From Micromussa lordhowensis (Eukaryota; Cnidaria; Anthozoa; Scleractinia; Lobophylliidae), in NCBI GenBank assembly GCA_964020085.1, contig OZ026599.1, positions 33,124,229 to 33,188,228 of the forward strand: DNA of 64,000 bases, written 5' to 3'. The translations under genes and the position numbers were made by a program. How positions within the stretch are numbered: the first letter of the stretch is position 1; each line of letters begins with the position of its first letter. The notes under the pieces are model-generated. The model did not search any database, was not told the origin of the DNA, and saw only the letters and a program-made list of their open reading frames with translations. Positions 45,131 through 56,700 of this stretch are shown here, one piece after another.

Positions 45131-45225
45131 TTGATAAATATAATTCTTTATTATCATTCAATGCATTTTTCACTTCCTTTCATTGGCCAAGAGCCCACCA
45201 CATTACCACCAAATTACCGCCTCGT
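45131..45225. repeat. Dispersed repeat, copy 1 of 2
   Basis: The stretch with TTATCATTCAATGCATTTTT, CATTGGCCAAGAGCCCACCA recurs at 45997-46085 as TTATCATTCGATGCATTTTT, CATTGGCCGAGAGCCCACCA. Both copies are in the same orientation about 870 bp apart. An ATT/GTT microsatellite (about 45236-45266) follows copy 1. Confidence 0.6.
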
Positions 45226-45717
45226 AGGAAATTAATTATTGTTATTATTATTGTTATTATTATTATGGGCCCAGACAGGTTTTTCTGGACCACTTTACAT
45301 CAACCAGTCTAATCTACACATGCCAATTTGTTGTAAAGGGGAGATTGCAGGGCCCGGGAAGCCTATGCTGACATGATACATGCATGTAACATGCTAGTTT
45401 AAAGTATGTGAGGAAAATCTTATGCTTTATTGCAGAAATGCCCTCATATTCAAGTTTTTTTCTGCATTTCTGGTAATACACCCACTGTTGTTGCCTGTAC
45501 TGTGAGGGGGGGGGGGGGGGGACAGGTGGGTCTCCCTGTGCCTGGTTGTCCTGCTTCCTGTACCTTTATCTCCAGAGATACAGGGGACCCTAGTCATTTT
45601 TCTGTGCAATTGCATGAGTTGGTTGGTTGCTCGTGATTTCCCAAGTTTTCCATGGAACTCTTTCATAAATCAAAACATGGAAGAACATTGAGTATTTAGT
45701 AATTTTATATGTAGTTA

Positions 45718-45752
45718 TTATTATTATTATTATTATTACTATTATTATTAAT
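45718..45752. repeat. ATT microsatellite
   Basis: (ATT)n with one C interruption. Confidence 0.8.
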
Positions 45753-45996
45753 AATGTATCTGTAAAAAAATTCTTTATCATGATTGGTCCCCCGAGTGCC
45801 TATTTGTCATGTAAAAAAAATGGTGTTCAATCACATGGGTGTCAAATTACAGGTATCCAATTACAACTTTTTGTAATTCGATAGCTGTAATTGAATACCA
45901 ACGAGATTTGCATGTTAGCTTCCTTTTTAATGCTTCTGCCAGTTTTTTAAAATTTATGGAAAGTGCTACTGACTTTTTCACTCAAAAGAAGTTCTC

Positions 45997-46165
45997 TAAA
46001 GATAATTTGTTTTATCATTCGATGCATTTTTTCCTTTCTTTACATTGGCCGAGAGCCCACCACGTGACCTGCAAATAACTTCCTACAAATAATGGTCTGC
46101 TCATGCGTAGTACCGTCTAAACGTGTTTTGCTGCAAATAACATTCTGCTCATGCGTAGTTGGAAC
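45997..46165. repeat. Dispersed repeat copy 2 plus 45-bp direct repeat
   Basis: After the second copy of the 45.13-kb repeat, two units of CTRCAAATAAYRKTCTGCTC-type sequence, each followed by ATGCGTAGT, start at about 46084 and 46130. Similar words are common in coral dispersed repeats. Confidence 0.5.
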
Positions 46166-46256
46166 CACGTTCTCGAAAGAAAAACTGGCAGACCACTTCC
46201 CTGAGCTTCCAGGAAGTGATTAAAATATGAAAACAAACTTGGTGATCGAATGATAA

Positions 46257-46275
46257 AACAATTATTGAACTCAGG

Positions 46276-46316
<41 letters not shown>

Positions 46317-46408
46317 TTATTTGCCTCAGCCTTCGGCTTCGGCAAATAATTGATCGGCTCGCCACTGACAAATCACTATATTTTGCTCAACCTCGTCCCA
46401 TAATTGTT
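46257..46408. repeat. 152-bp palindromic MITE
   Basis: The left arm AACAATTATTG... pairs with the right end, which reversed reads AACAATTATGG. Strong inner pairing (GTGATTTGTCAGTG, GATCAATTATTTGCC) surrounds the CAGCCTTCGGCTTC centre. A half copy lies at 9812-9896. Confidence 0.7.
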
Positions 46409-46418
46409 AAATATTGTC

Positions 46419-46520
46419 GTACCATTCAGGGAGAAATCATGCTCATAATTTCAAATCAAACTTGTGCTTCATGCTTGTCTGATTTTGAAATTACTGACAT
46501 GATTACTCCCTGAATTGTAC
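46419..46520. repeat. 102-bp palindromic element
   Basis: GTACCATTCAGGGAGAAATC at the left; the right end reversed reads GTACAATTCAGGGAGTAATC. Arms continue through ATAATTTCAAATC/GATTTTGAAATTA around a short centre. It abuts the 152-bp palindrome. Confidence 0.65.
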
Positions 46521-47051
46521 TGCACTCAGTCCAATTACTATTACTAATTCAGTTGTATTGTTTCCAAGTGGACTGTGATAATTGATAGTAGGTATAGGAG
46601 AGACTGGAGTCTGTCAAACCAGCCCATATAATTAGTTAAGATGCTTTCTGTCAATAAATATACAAATATATAACATTTCTGAATTTCCAGAGTTACACCC
46701 CTGTAAGGGGGAGGAAGTGATGGGGTATGTGGCCAGACGTTTCACTCATTGTATTCCATTTTTCTACCTTATGTACACTTCTGAAGGCAATAACTCCTAC
46801 ATGTATAAAATTTATACTCTTTTAAGAGGAACAGCAAATTATTGCCAACAAATTATCTAAAGAAATGTCCAGGAAATGGGAGACTTGAAAGTATACTGGG
46901 AAAAAGAAGTATCAGTAAGATATTAAGAATAAAAAAATAATTTAAAAAAAAAACAGAAGAATGCTCAGACAGATATTATTTGTAAGAGAATTGTCAACCC
47001 ACATCTGGCTCACCACTAATCTAAGCTGGCAATATTGGTTCATACTTAGCT

Positions 47052-47186
47052 CTTATTAACCGAGCAGGAGGTCTGTATGGGAGAATCTTGACCGAGGTCA
47101 TGAGTACAGACCGAATGTAGCGAGGTCTGTACACACGACCGAGGTCAAGATTCTCCCATTCAGACCGACTAAGCTCGGTTAATAAG
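47052..47186. repeat. 135-bp palindromic MITE
   Basis: The left CTTATTAACCGAGC mirrors the right GCTCGGTTAATAAG exactly. Inner arms share GGGAGAATCTTGACCGAGGT and the reverse of GTACAGACC around GAATGTAGCGA. Confidence 0.75.
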
Positions 47187-47644
47187 ATGTTTATTATATG
47201 GCAAACAAGAACAATTTGATTCATTTGATATAACTGGTTTGTACTAGCTGACATGTGGCTTGCGAACAGCAATGAGCTGAACTTAATTCTGCCAAAGTTT
47301 GTTCGCCCTCTTTGCTTTTTTTTCTCATCAGGTTTTTTGGCACTTCCGTAAATAAATATTGTGAGAAGAAAATAGCCAACATTTTTGCATTTCAGTTTGC
47401 AACTTTTTCACCGCAACTTTTTTACAGGTCTAGATGCCAGTCTAGATGAGAAAGCTAGACCGATTCCAATATCGATTTCAGCCAATCAAATTTGTGAGTT
47501 CGGTAGTTCCCAGTCCTTGCGAGACAAAGCCATATAATAAAGTACAATACAAACTTTATCAATACTCCCTAAGTCATAAGAGGGCTTTGGAGTGACAATT
47601 TACCATGGAGATGGAGGTTCTGGATCATGAGCTCCAAGTATATG

Positions 47645-48085
47645 TTTATTTATTATATAGACACGGATGTTTTACTGAAAAATATACCACTCGTAAAATT
47701 CATAAAAAATACATCCGGGACCCAAGTGGTTTATTTTCCATAATCTCACACGTGAGTTTATCGATGATTTCATTGATATCAAGTTTGTCTCTTAAATTGT
47801 ACTTAAATTCGTTGGTGTATCATCGAAACATCTTCAGGTCTTCCTCAAAAGTCTTCAGCAATCTTCGGGCATCTTCGGAAATTTTCGGAAATTCTCGGAA
47901 AATGTTCGGGAGCGTTCGTCCTGCCTTCGGAACAATTTTGAAATTTCTTCGGAAATCTTCGGAAGGTGGTCGGAAATCTTCGGGAAATCATCAAAAACGC
48001 CGTCATCACCATGTCTATATAATAAAAAGAACATTACACTGCGGCTTGAAGATATGAATTTTATTTTCTCCTGGCACTAGCTTTT
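47645..48085 (-). mobile_element. Second copy, inverted, of the TTCCGAAGA composite repeat
   Basis: Runs of CTTCGGAAATCTTCGGAA-type units (47870-47990), CATCGAAACATCTTC (matching the reverse of GATGTTTCGATCATA near 38055) and GAAGATATGAATTTTATTTT at the right match the element at 37731-38260 in the opposite direction. One hairpin arm at the right end is missing here. Confidence 0.6.
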
Positions 48086-48833
48086 AACAGCCCTGCATGT
48101 TTTCTGTTGGCCCATATGCATGTACCCTGTTTGAATTTTGTTAATTAATTTATTTGTTCTGATTAAACAAAGGGCTTGAAATAACCTGAAGTTTATAATT
48201 ATTATATATTTTGAAGGTTTAGTCACATAGTGTGGACTATAAATACAAACTGGAGTACAATTAATGTCAAAAAGGAAAATGTAACCAGAGAGGTGTTGAC
48301 TTTACACTCTATCACAATGTGTAGTCCCAAAAAATATCCATACCTCTCCCATTGAAGTGATTTTCTTCTTAGACCCCCCACCCCATTAAAAATTCCAATT
48401 CAGCTTCATACATTCATGATTGAAAGTTTTGTCTTACAGAGCCCCCACCCCTAAGGAAATTCCAGTGCCTTCTGTTGGGGTCGAGTATGGATATTTGCAA
48501 AATGTCATTACATTATTGGAGAGAATTGTTTGTACGAAAAAAGAGGAGAGAGCCTATCTGTTCTAAGTGTTGGGAATAAATGAGTAAATGAACTTTTCTG
48601 AGAATTTTTTACTTCTAATTACTGTTTTCAAAATCTGAAATGAACTTTTTCCCCACTAATTTGGCAAGTATATATGTTACTGATGATGCATGCAACTTGA
48701 CCCGGTTATACTTTGTTTTTCATTGAGGAAAAAACAGCAATGGTAATATTGATGAATTTGCCACACTCAAAAAATCAATCTAAAATTCATTTTTCATTTC
48801 ATTGCTTTTGTTATTGGTGCTATTTAAGTGTCA

Positions 48834-49170
48834 CAGTGCTGGGGGGGGGGGGGGGCTTTCTCCCATATAAAAAGGACGGAGATGTAATTTTTTAAGGGTC
48901 AAAAAAAGTGTTGGTAACTCTTAGGGTGTTAAGCCTCAAAAGGTCCACAGCCGGACTTTGGCGGCACCTTTAAGAGTTTGAGCCGAAAACATCTCACAAG
49001 AGATAATGTGGCATGTAAGAGTTGGTTACTTATTAGTGGAGAAGAGTTTCAAGCCATGCTCACAAAGCAGAATCTTGGTATCTCTTAAAGGTTCTTGTCA
49101 AAATTTCCGACGAGCCCTCCCGTCCTTTTCATATGGGAGTCCCCCTCCCCCCCCCCCCAGGCTCTAGTGT
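48834..49170. repeat. Inverted-repeat element with poly(G)/poly(C) termini
   Basis: The left end CAGTGCT is followed by a G run and CTTTCTCCCATATAAAAAGG; the right end TTTTCATATGGGAG is followed by C-rich runs ending CCCCAGGCTCTAGTG. Reversed, the right end matches the left (TCCCATAT...AAGGACGG). About 335 bp, no coding frame. Confidence 0.6.
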
Positions 49171-49627
49171 TCAGTGTACATTCATGGAACAAATTTGAGT
49201 CCAGACAGATATTGTCAAAACGTAATTTAGTATGTAGTATTTTAATTTGTATTTACGAAATTAGGGATGAGAGGATTAACTTCGTTTTTTTTGACAGAAG
49301 TGATGAAAACCTTCTTTCTTTCTTACTTGACAGACAGCAGCGGTGGACAAAACTGTCAACCAGGGGATAGTGTCTTGGTAAAAAGAGAAATTCCCATAAC
49401 AAGCCTTGAAAGATGGGTATGGATATTTTATATATTGCCATTAGAATCTTTTCACCCATAAGTTGATTTATCAGAAGGTGACAGTTTAACTGTTTAACTT
49501 GACAGTTTAACTGCCCTTCACCAACCCCACCACCCAAAACTACACTGTAAAATCTCACTGATAGTCCCCTTGGCACTTTAAGATATTAAATTTCATTCGC
49601 CAAAAGATGCATTGTCAAGAAAACACT

Positions 49628-49633
49628 TTTATT
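49628..49633 (-). terminator. Poly(A) signal of gene C, in a conserved 3' end
   Basis: TTTATT on plus (AATAAA in gene orientation), 1.13 kb after the gene C stop codon. In gene orientation it follows GTCAGCGTAGCAGACGAAGG (plus 49682-49701) by about 50 bp, matching the layout after gene B. Confidence 0.55.
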
Positions 49634-50757
49634 AGAATATATAAGCAAAAAATAGTATATTCTTTTCTAAGTACAACACAGCCTTCGTCTGCTACGCTGA
49701 CGAGATCGTTGAAAAACAAGTTCTTCTATGAGGATAATGGAGTTGTAAGTTATACATGACCAAATTTCGTCAAAGAGCCATCCCTCGATATTGTGCTATA
49801 CAGTTTATAGACACGCCTTAAAGCGCACAGAACGCCAGGGGGATATAGTATACGCTCAAGTCGATCTTCTTTCACAGTAAATAACTACAGACTGTGTACT
49901 GAAACAGTCATTGTATTATTAGTTCGAATGTTAGTTCTTAGTTTGCATTCGAATCCTATTATCCTGCCAACCGAATACGGTTAAGGCTATAACATCGAGA
50001 AAAAGATTAATGAAAATAATGAGAAAAAATTGCCATAATATGGCGAAATTACATTAGCTTGATACAAACAAGTCGATGACATTGTTGTCGAGTATATGTT
50101 AGCTTGACGCCGCTTGAAAGGGTGGGAAATGTAATTTGTGATCTTGCATTTCAAAAGGCATCCTCAACTCACTTTTTGAACCCTTAGTTTCAACTGAAGA
50201 TAACTAGAAGAAATTGCTATTCTAAAGGGGTACATTTCTTACGTTTTGTCCTGTTCCTTCTAAACAGGACGTATATAGCAAGCGTAAAGTTAAATCTAAG
50301 CCTCGCGGCCTTAATACATGTAGCCAGCTAGAAAGGCTTGGACTACGAGAGTCCTAACAATTATTTACTAAGAACATTTTAACTTTCTACGGTTGTCGTG
50401 ATCAACTGCAGATTGTGTAACTAAATATTAAAGACCCTAAGATAAAAAGTACTTGTACGTCTTGTCTGGTCTTCTCGAGTATTGTTTAGCGCTCTTAAAG
50501 ATTGACCTCCAAAGCAGTGAAAAACGACTTAACATCTAACAAAAAAAGTACGTAAAGCATTTAAGCTCAAATCAAGATTACTTTTGAAGTACTGTACAAC
50601 ATACATCACTGATTAGATATAGTCGATATGTAATTTTGGTACTCTGCTACTTTCTTCTTTGGACGGCTTAGTAACAAATGGTGTGTCTTAAACTACGGTT
50701 TAGGTGAACACTGCTGTTAGAGTTCTTATAGATGCAACAGTGTTTGCATTCCTGTAC

Positions 50758-53700
50758 CTAATTCTGCTGGCATTCGGCTCGGTTGCGGTCCTTTCCGCGT
50801 TCGGAACGCCTCTCAGCCCTGTCTGACTCACGGCTTCTGGTGCTGTCTGACTCACGGCTTCTGGTGCTGTCTGACTCACGGCTTCTGGTGCTGTCTGAAT
50901 CCCGGTCTCTATCTCTACCGCTACTGACTCTGCTTCGAGTGCTGTCACTGTCTCGGTACCCTCCATAACGTTGGCTTCCAGAATCTCTATCAGCTGGTCT
51001 CCTGCTGCTCTTTACATCTTTATTATCTTCGACTGGTGTGCTGCTGCGTAGCTGGGCGGCATAATCAGGCTCTGACTCTGTAGTGACCTTTGAAGTAGCC
51101 TCTACCGTCTCACCGACGTGGTCTTTGGGTGCACTGGGCTTGCCTCGTCTGCTATACGGGACGTCCTTAGTGAGGAGTTCGCCAATTTGAGAGTGCTCTG
51201 TGTCGCTTTTTCCGCTGTCGCTTGACCTAGAGATGTCGCCGTTAGGGAGACTGCTTTCACTTGTCGAGCGGTACAGTCCACCTGGCCTGTTCATCAAGCC
51301 CTCTTGGTAAGACAACATCAGGCTGTGTTGACGCTGTTTCCGACGCTTGTCTACATCCAGTATCAAAGTAGTCGAGGCCTGGTCGCTGGGAACAGACATG
51401 GCCAACTGTTCTCGGAGCTCCTGAAGTTGTTTTTCGTACCTCTTGACAATGTCGTCTTTGTCTTTAATCTTGTTCTTGAGAATATCTTGTTCAGCTTCCA
51501 GCTCGGCGGTCTTGACCTTGCTGAAGTTCATTTCTTCAACAAGTTTGTTATCTAGCTTGGCTTTGTCCTCCTTTAAGGTCTTATTATCCTCCTGAAGAAT
51601 TTCATTTTGGTTCCGAATGTCGCCGAGATTAGATTTTGCGGCATCCAATTCCTCTGTCAAACTTTCCAACTTCTTTTCTACTTCCAACTTCTCTTCCTGC
51701 AGCTTTTCAATTTTGTTGTCTTTCTCCTGGGCGTCTTTCCTGAATGTTTCGCTCTGATCTCCGACAAATTTCGTAATTTGAACGGCTAGCTGCTTCGAGT
51801 TATCATCTAACCTTCTATTGTACTCATCCAGTTGCCTCTTCATGTTGGCCTTTTCCTGCTTGAGATGTTCTAGATCATTTTGCAGCTTTTTGTTTCTCTC
51901 TGACAAGGTCTTGTTCTCTTCTGTCGTCAGGTCTTTGTCTTTCCCAGAATCGATTTCGCCAGTGCTGTTGCCTAACATATCTTGCAGTTCTTGGTTCTCT
52001 TTTTCGAGTTCCATGATCTTGTTACTATCCCTCCTGTTATCATGTTCAAGCTGGGACAACTTGGAATGGAGGAAGTTGTTCTCATCCTTCAAGCTGTTTA
52101 TCTTCTCTTGTAAGTCATCATTCTCTTCTCTCAGCGATGACAGTTCGTATCCACCCTTCTGTATATCCCGCTCTAACTGTACGACTTTTTCTGACAGTTC
52201 TCTAATCTTCTTTTCTTTTTCGTTGTGAAGATCTCGTGAAGGTCGCCTTTCTATGGGTGCTTGACCTGCCCTCTTCAGCTCTCGTTCCAAATCAGCTTTC
52301 TCTTTTGCTAGTTTTTGTAGTTCTGTCTCCAAATCCTTCACATCTGCTCGCAAATCGGCTACCTCTGTGTGAAGATTTTCCTTTGCTACCAACAGATCTT
52401 GATTCTCGGTGCGTTGATCGTCGCAGTTTTGGTTGGCTAGATCCAGCTCGTGGCGTAGATTGTCAATTTCAGCGTCTAGCTTCTTGATGTCTGCTTCGTC
52501 TTCTTTAAGTCTTCTTCTGGCTTCTGTCAGCTCGACTTGAATCTGTTCGTTTTTGTCCTGCTTGTCGTCAAGTTCATTCTGCAGCATTTTCACCTGGTCT
52601 TCCGCCGCCTCTAACTCAATTTGCAGTTTGTCTTTGTCCCGTTTTATTCCATCCACATCATCAAACATCATGGGTGGGGCACTCTCCACTGTAGCTACTG
52701 CTTGCACCTGGATCATTTCATCATCACGCCTGTTCAAGTTGTCCTTCAGATCTGCATTCTCGCTCTGAGTCTGTAACAGATCACTCCTGATTTTCTCGTT
52801 GTCGTCCTTTGCAAGCTTGTGTCCAATTTCCAATTCGTGTAGTTTGATTTCTAACTGTTGCAGGTCCATCTTGAGGTCTTTGTTCTCTATCATTAATCTT
52901 CTATTTTCTCCTCTTACGTCGTTCAGCTCGTCGCGGAGTTCTTGAATGTCTTTCTCCAGCTCTTCCTTGTCCTCTTTCAATGTGTTAACCTGATAGGCGA
53001 ACTCGCTATTCTCTTTAATGAGCTTGTTGTATGATCCTTGTTGGTCCCAAGTTCCTTTCTTTAGCTGTCGTATCTCGTCCTTCAATTTATCGTTCATGTT
53101 ATTAACTTCAACTACCATTTTTTCTTGTTGAGCTTCTTTTGTCTTCTGAATTTCCATGTCGTGTTCCATTGTCCACAATTTGCTTTTCAGCCTCTGAGCT
53201 TCTTTCACTGCATCTGCTTTTTCATCCAGAGCCCGTTGAAGCGCTTCCGAGTCTCCTCTAATGTCTATATTAACCGAGTCTAGTGGCCCAGCGTCAGTGA
53301 TATCCAGATTTTCCAGTTCGTCCTCCAACTCGGCAATTCTCTTATCGCGATCGGCAAGATCGTCCTTCAAATCTTCAATTTCGTGGTCTTTGGCTGCGGT
53401 CTCCTTTTCGAGCTTTTTGATGCGTCCCTTGGCTCTCTGAAGTTCTTGTTCTAAGGGTGAGAAATTGTTTTTACGCCAGTCCAGCATTTTGTCTTTGTCT
53501 TCCTTGTGTCTGTCTCTCGATGTTTGAAGCTTGTTTTTAAGCTCAGCTTCGTTGTTCCTTAGACGATGTTGTTCATCTTCCAAAGCGTCTTTCTCTCTCT
53601 TCTGTTCGTTCAGCTCGGCTTCCAGCCTCGCCATCTTGGTTCGGTAAGCAGCCATATCACTCTTTGCTCTCTCCTTTTCGCGCAGTGCATCCTGACAACT

Positions 53701-56700
53701 TGCCTCCAATTCTTGATACTTCTTTCTGCTCACAACGTCCTGGTTCTGTTTGGGAACATCCACTGTGTTCATCTGGTTTTGCAGAGCCTGAAATTTCTTC
53801 TTTAGAAGAGAAAGTTCATTTTGTGCTTTGTTCTTCTCGTATTTGAGCTTCTCGTATTCAACTTTCAAATCCGAGTTCTTTTTCTCCAAGTTGGCATAGT
53901 CTTTCTTCATTTTCTCTTTTTCTTCCTCGAGTTTCGCAATTTTATCTTCCAAGCGCTTTATTTCGCTGTCCTTTGACACCAAGCGACGTTGTAGTTCTTC
54001 TATATCCCTTTGAGCTTTCTGATAATTTTTCTTTGTTTCTTTAAGAGTGCCTTGTAGTTTTATAACTTCGTCTTTAAGACGGTCTCGCTCTTCGCGTAAT
54101 GTATCCGATGGACCAGAAACTTGTGAAATCTTGACATCTTTTTCTCGCAGTTCCAGCTCGAGTTTCATCTTTTCGTTGCAAACGTCTTGATATTTTGTTC
54201 GGTACTCTGCGAGTTTGTTCCTGAGATCGTTTAGATATGCATCGCTAGTTCCGGATTTAGGAGTAATCGCCGTATTCTTGACAGACAATTCTTTCCTCAG
54301 TTGTTCAATTATTGCTTGTAGTTCGGCGATTCTTTTCTCAAGGATCCTCTTCTCATCATTTGCAGCCTTTAAGCTGACATTGGCGTCTTTTAGTTGACTA
54401 CGAAGGGTGTCAATTTCTTTCTTGGCTGCCTTCAACTTTGCCTTGGTTTCGTCTACTTCATGTTGTGCCTCGTCCAGTGTTTTATCTCGCATTTCGATCT
54501 CTACCTCTAAACCATCGGCTTTCATTTTGTATTCTTCTCGTTCATGCTCTGTGTCATTTAACTTGCGTTCCATGTCCTCCAGGGCTGCTTGAAGTTTGGC
54601 GAGGTTGTCTTGAGTGTCACGGAGACTCTTCTGTAGTTTTGTGTTCTCTCTGTCTTTAAGGTCAACATCTTCTCTCAACTCCTCAATAACTTGCTTCAGG
54701 CGATCCGAGTCCTTGCCTCCACTCTCCAGAATGGCGTAGAGCTCGTTGATTTTACGCTGTTTTTCGATAACATCGTCATTCTTGTCAAGCAAGTCCTTTT
54801 GGGCAGCTTCTAGTTGTTGCTGCAGTGTTCTGAGTTTGGCAAATCCAGCAGCTTGTTGTGCTTCAGCAGCGCTTAACTTGGTCTGCGCATCTTGCAACTC
54901 ATCCTTTAAGAGCTCCAGTTCGCGCTCCGCCGAGTGGTATTTATCATTTACCAAATTTAGCTCCTCCACAGCTTCTGGCAACGTCTTTTCAAGTTCTTGC
55001 AGGCGATTTTCTTTGTCTTTAAGGTTTATCTCAAGACGCTGGCACTTGCCCTCCGAGTCTCCGAGCTTGTTCTTGTAGTCGTTTAGTTGCTCTCGCAGAA
55101 CGTCGTATTCCATTTCACCTCTTTTCAGCTTCTCTTTTAGATCCATATTTTCATCTTCGAGATCTCTTAAAGCGTCTGGATCTGAACCGAAATCAAACCC
55201 GGGAGCGGCTGCGTAGGTTGTTTCTACATTGGCGACTTGCATTGGAGCAATGTTAATGACATCCTGCTTCTCTGCCAGTTTAACTTGGAGGTCTGCACAC
55301 TCATCTTCGAGCTTGATTTTGTCCTCCTTCAAAATATCTATATCTTTCTCGTCTCGCTCGAGTTCCAGGTTCAATACTTCGATTTTATCCTCCAGGTCTT
55401 CAATCTTTTTACGATTCGTTTCAATTTCGTTCTTCAGTTGGCGTATCTCAGCTTCGAGGTCATCGTTGTCCCTTTCTAGCTCTTTTCTTTTCGTCATGGC
55501 CTCTGCCAACTGATTTTCAAGATCTTCTATTTTCGACATAGCCATCCTGCCGTCTTCCAAAGCACGATCTCGCTCACCTTGCATGCGGGTAAGGTTTTTC
55601 TTTAAGTCAGCTAAAGTTGTCCGTCGAAGTTCGTTTAGTTCCTGTTGTGCCTTTATCTTCTCCTCTCTCAACGTGTCGCAGGCATGTTGGCTTGATTTCA
55701 AATTGGACTCCTTTACTTCCACCGTGTTTTCCAGTTCTTTCTTTTTTATTTGCAATCTTTCATACGCTGTCTGGATGTCGTCCTTGTCTTTATTATGACC
55801 ATCTACAAGCAAGCGAAGATGCACATGTTCCTCGTCAATAACTAGCAGCTTTTCGTGGTTCTCTGAGAGACGTCGGTTGGCTTGTTCTAACTGACTTTTC
55901 AGGGATGCAATTTCATTCGCGTCAGCTTCGCCTTTTGTTTTTAAAACTGTGCTCTGTGTTTGAGCCTCCATCAGCTCTTTTTTGGCATCCTCTTTTTCGC
56001 GTGTGCTTCTGTCTAACATTTTTCTGAGGTCCTCCAGTTTCTTTTGTAGATTGGTCACACTAGATTGAAGCTCGCTTATTTTTTCTTGAGCTTTTTTAGC
56101 GTCAGCCTCTGCTCTTGGAAGTCGGTCCTCGACAATTTTCAGCTGTTCTCTCAACTGATCCTCACGAGCCTCGCTCTTCTTCAGCAGTGTCTCCAGGTCG
56201 TGAACCCTTTCGTCAGGTGTACTGCGGATCCTTTCTTCTCTGAAGCTTTGTGGTGGAGCTGAATGAACGACAGAGACGTTCGCCACGGCTGTCTGCATGC
56301 TGTTACCCATCTCCTGAAGCTGTATTTGAAGCTCCTTCACGCGATTGCGGTTGATTTCATTTGCACTCTTATGAGCCTCTGCCTCTTTCCTTAACGAAGT
56401 GCACGTCTCTTCTAGGATATTGACCTTTCGTTTGGCTGCGTTAAGCTGCGAATCTTTGTCTTTCACATCTGATTCCAATCGACTTATCATGCGATCTTTG
56501 TCTTTAAGCTTGTTTCGACATTGTTCAAGCTCTGGCTTGATTTTCCTTAGTTTACTTTCCAAGTCGTCTACCTGACTTTGCAAATCATTCCTTTGCTTGG
56601 TTAGTGCCTTGTTGTTTGCCTCTGCGACTTTCAACTTGTAAGACAACGAGTCGACTTCTTGTTCCAGCAACTCATTTTTATCGATCTCTTCCCGTACTTC

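Noticed and set aside
50700..50966. Minus-strand frame with SQTAPEAVSQTAPEAV repeats
   Set aside because: It is the shifted frame of the 24-bp repeats in gene C; the repetition comes from the DNA, not from a second protein.
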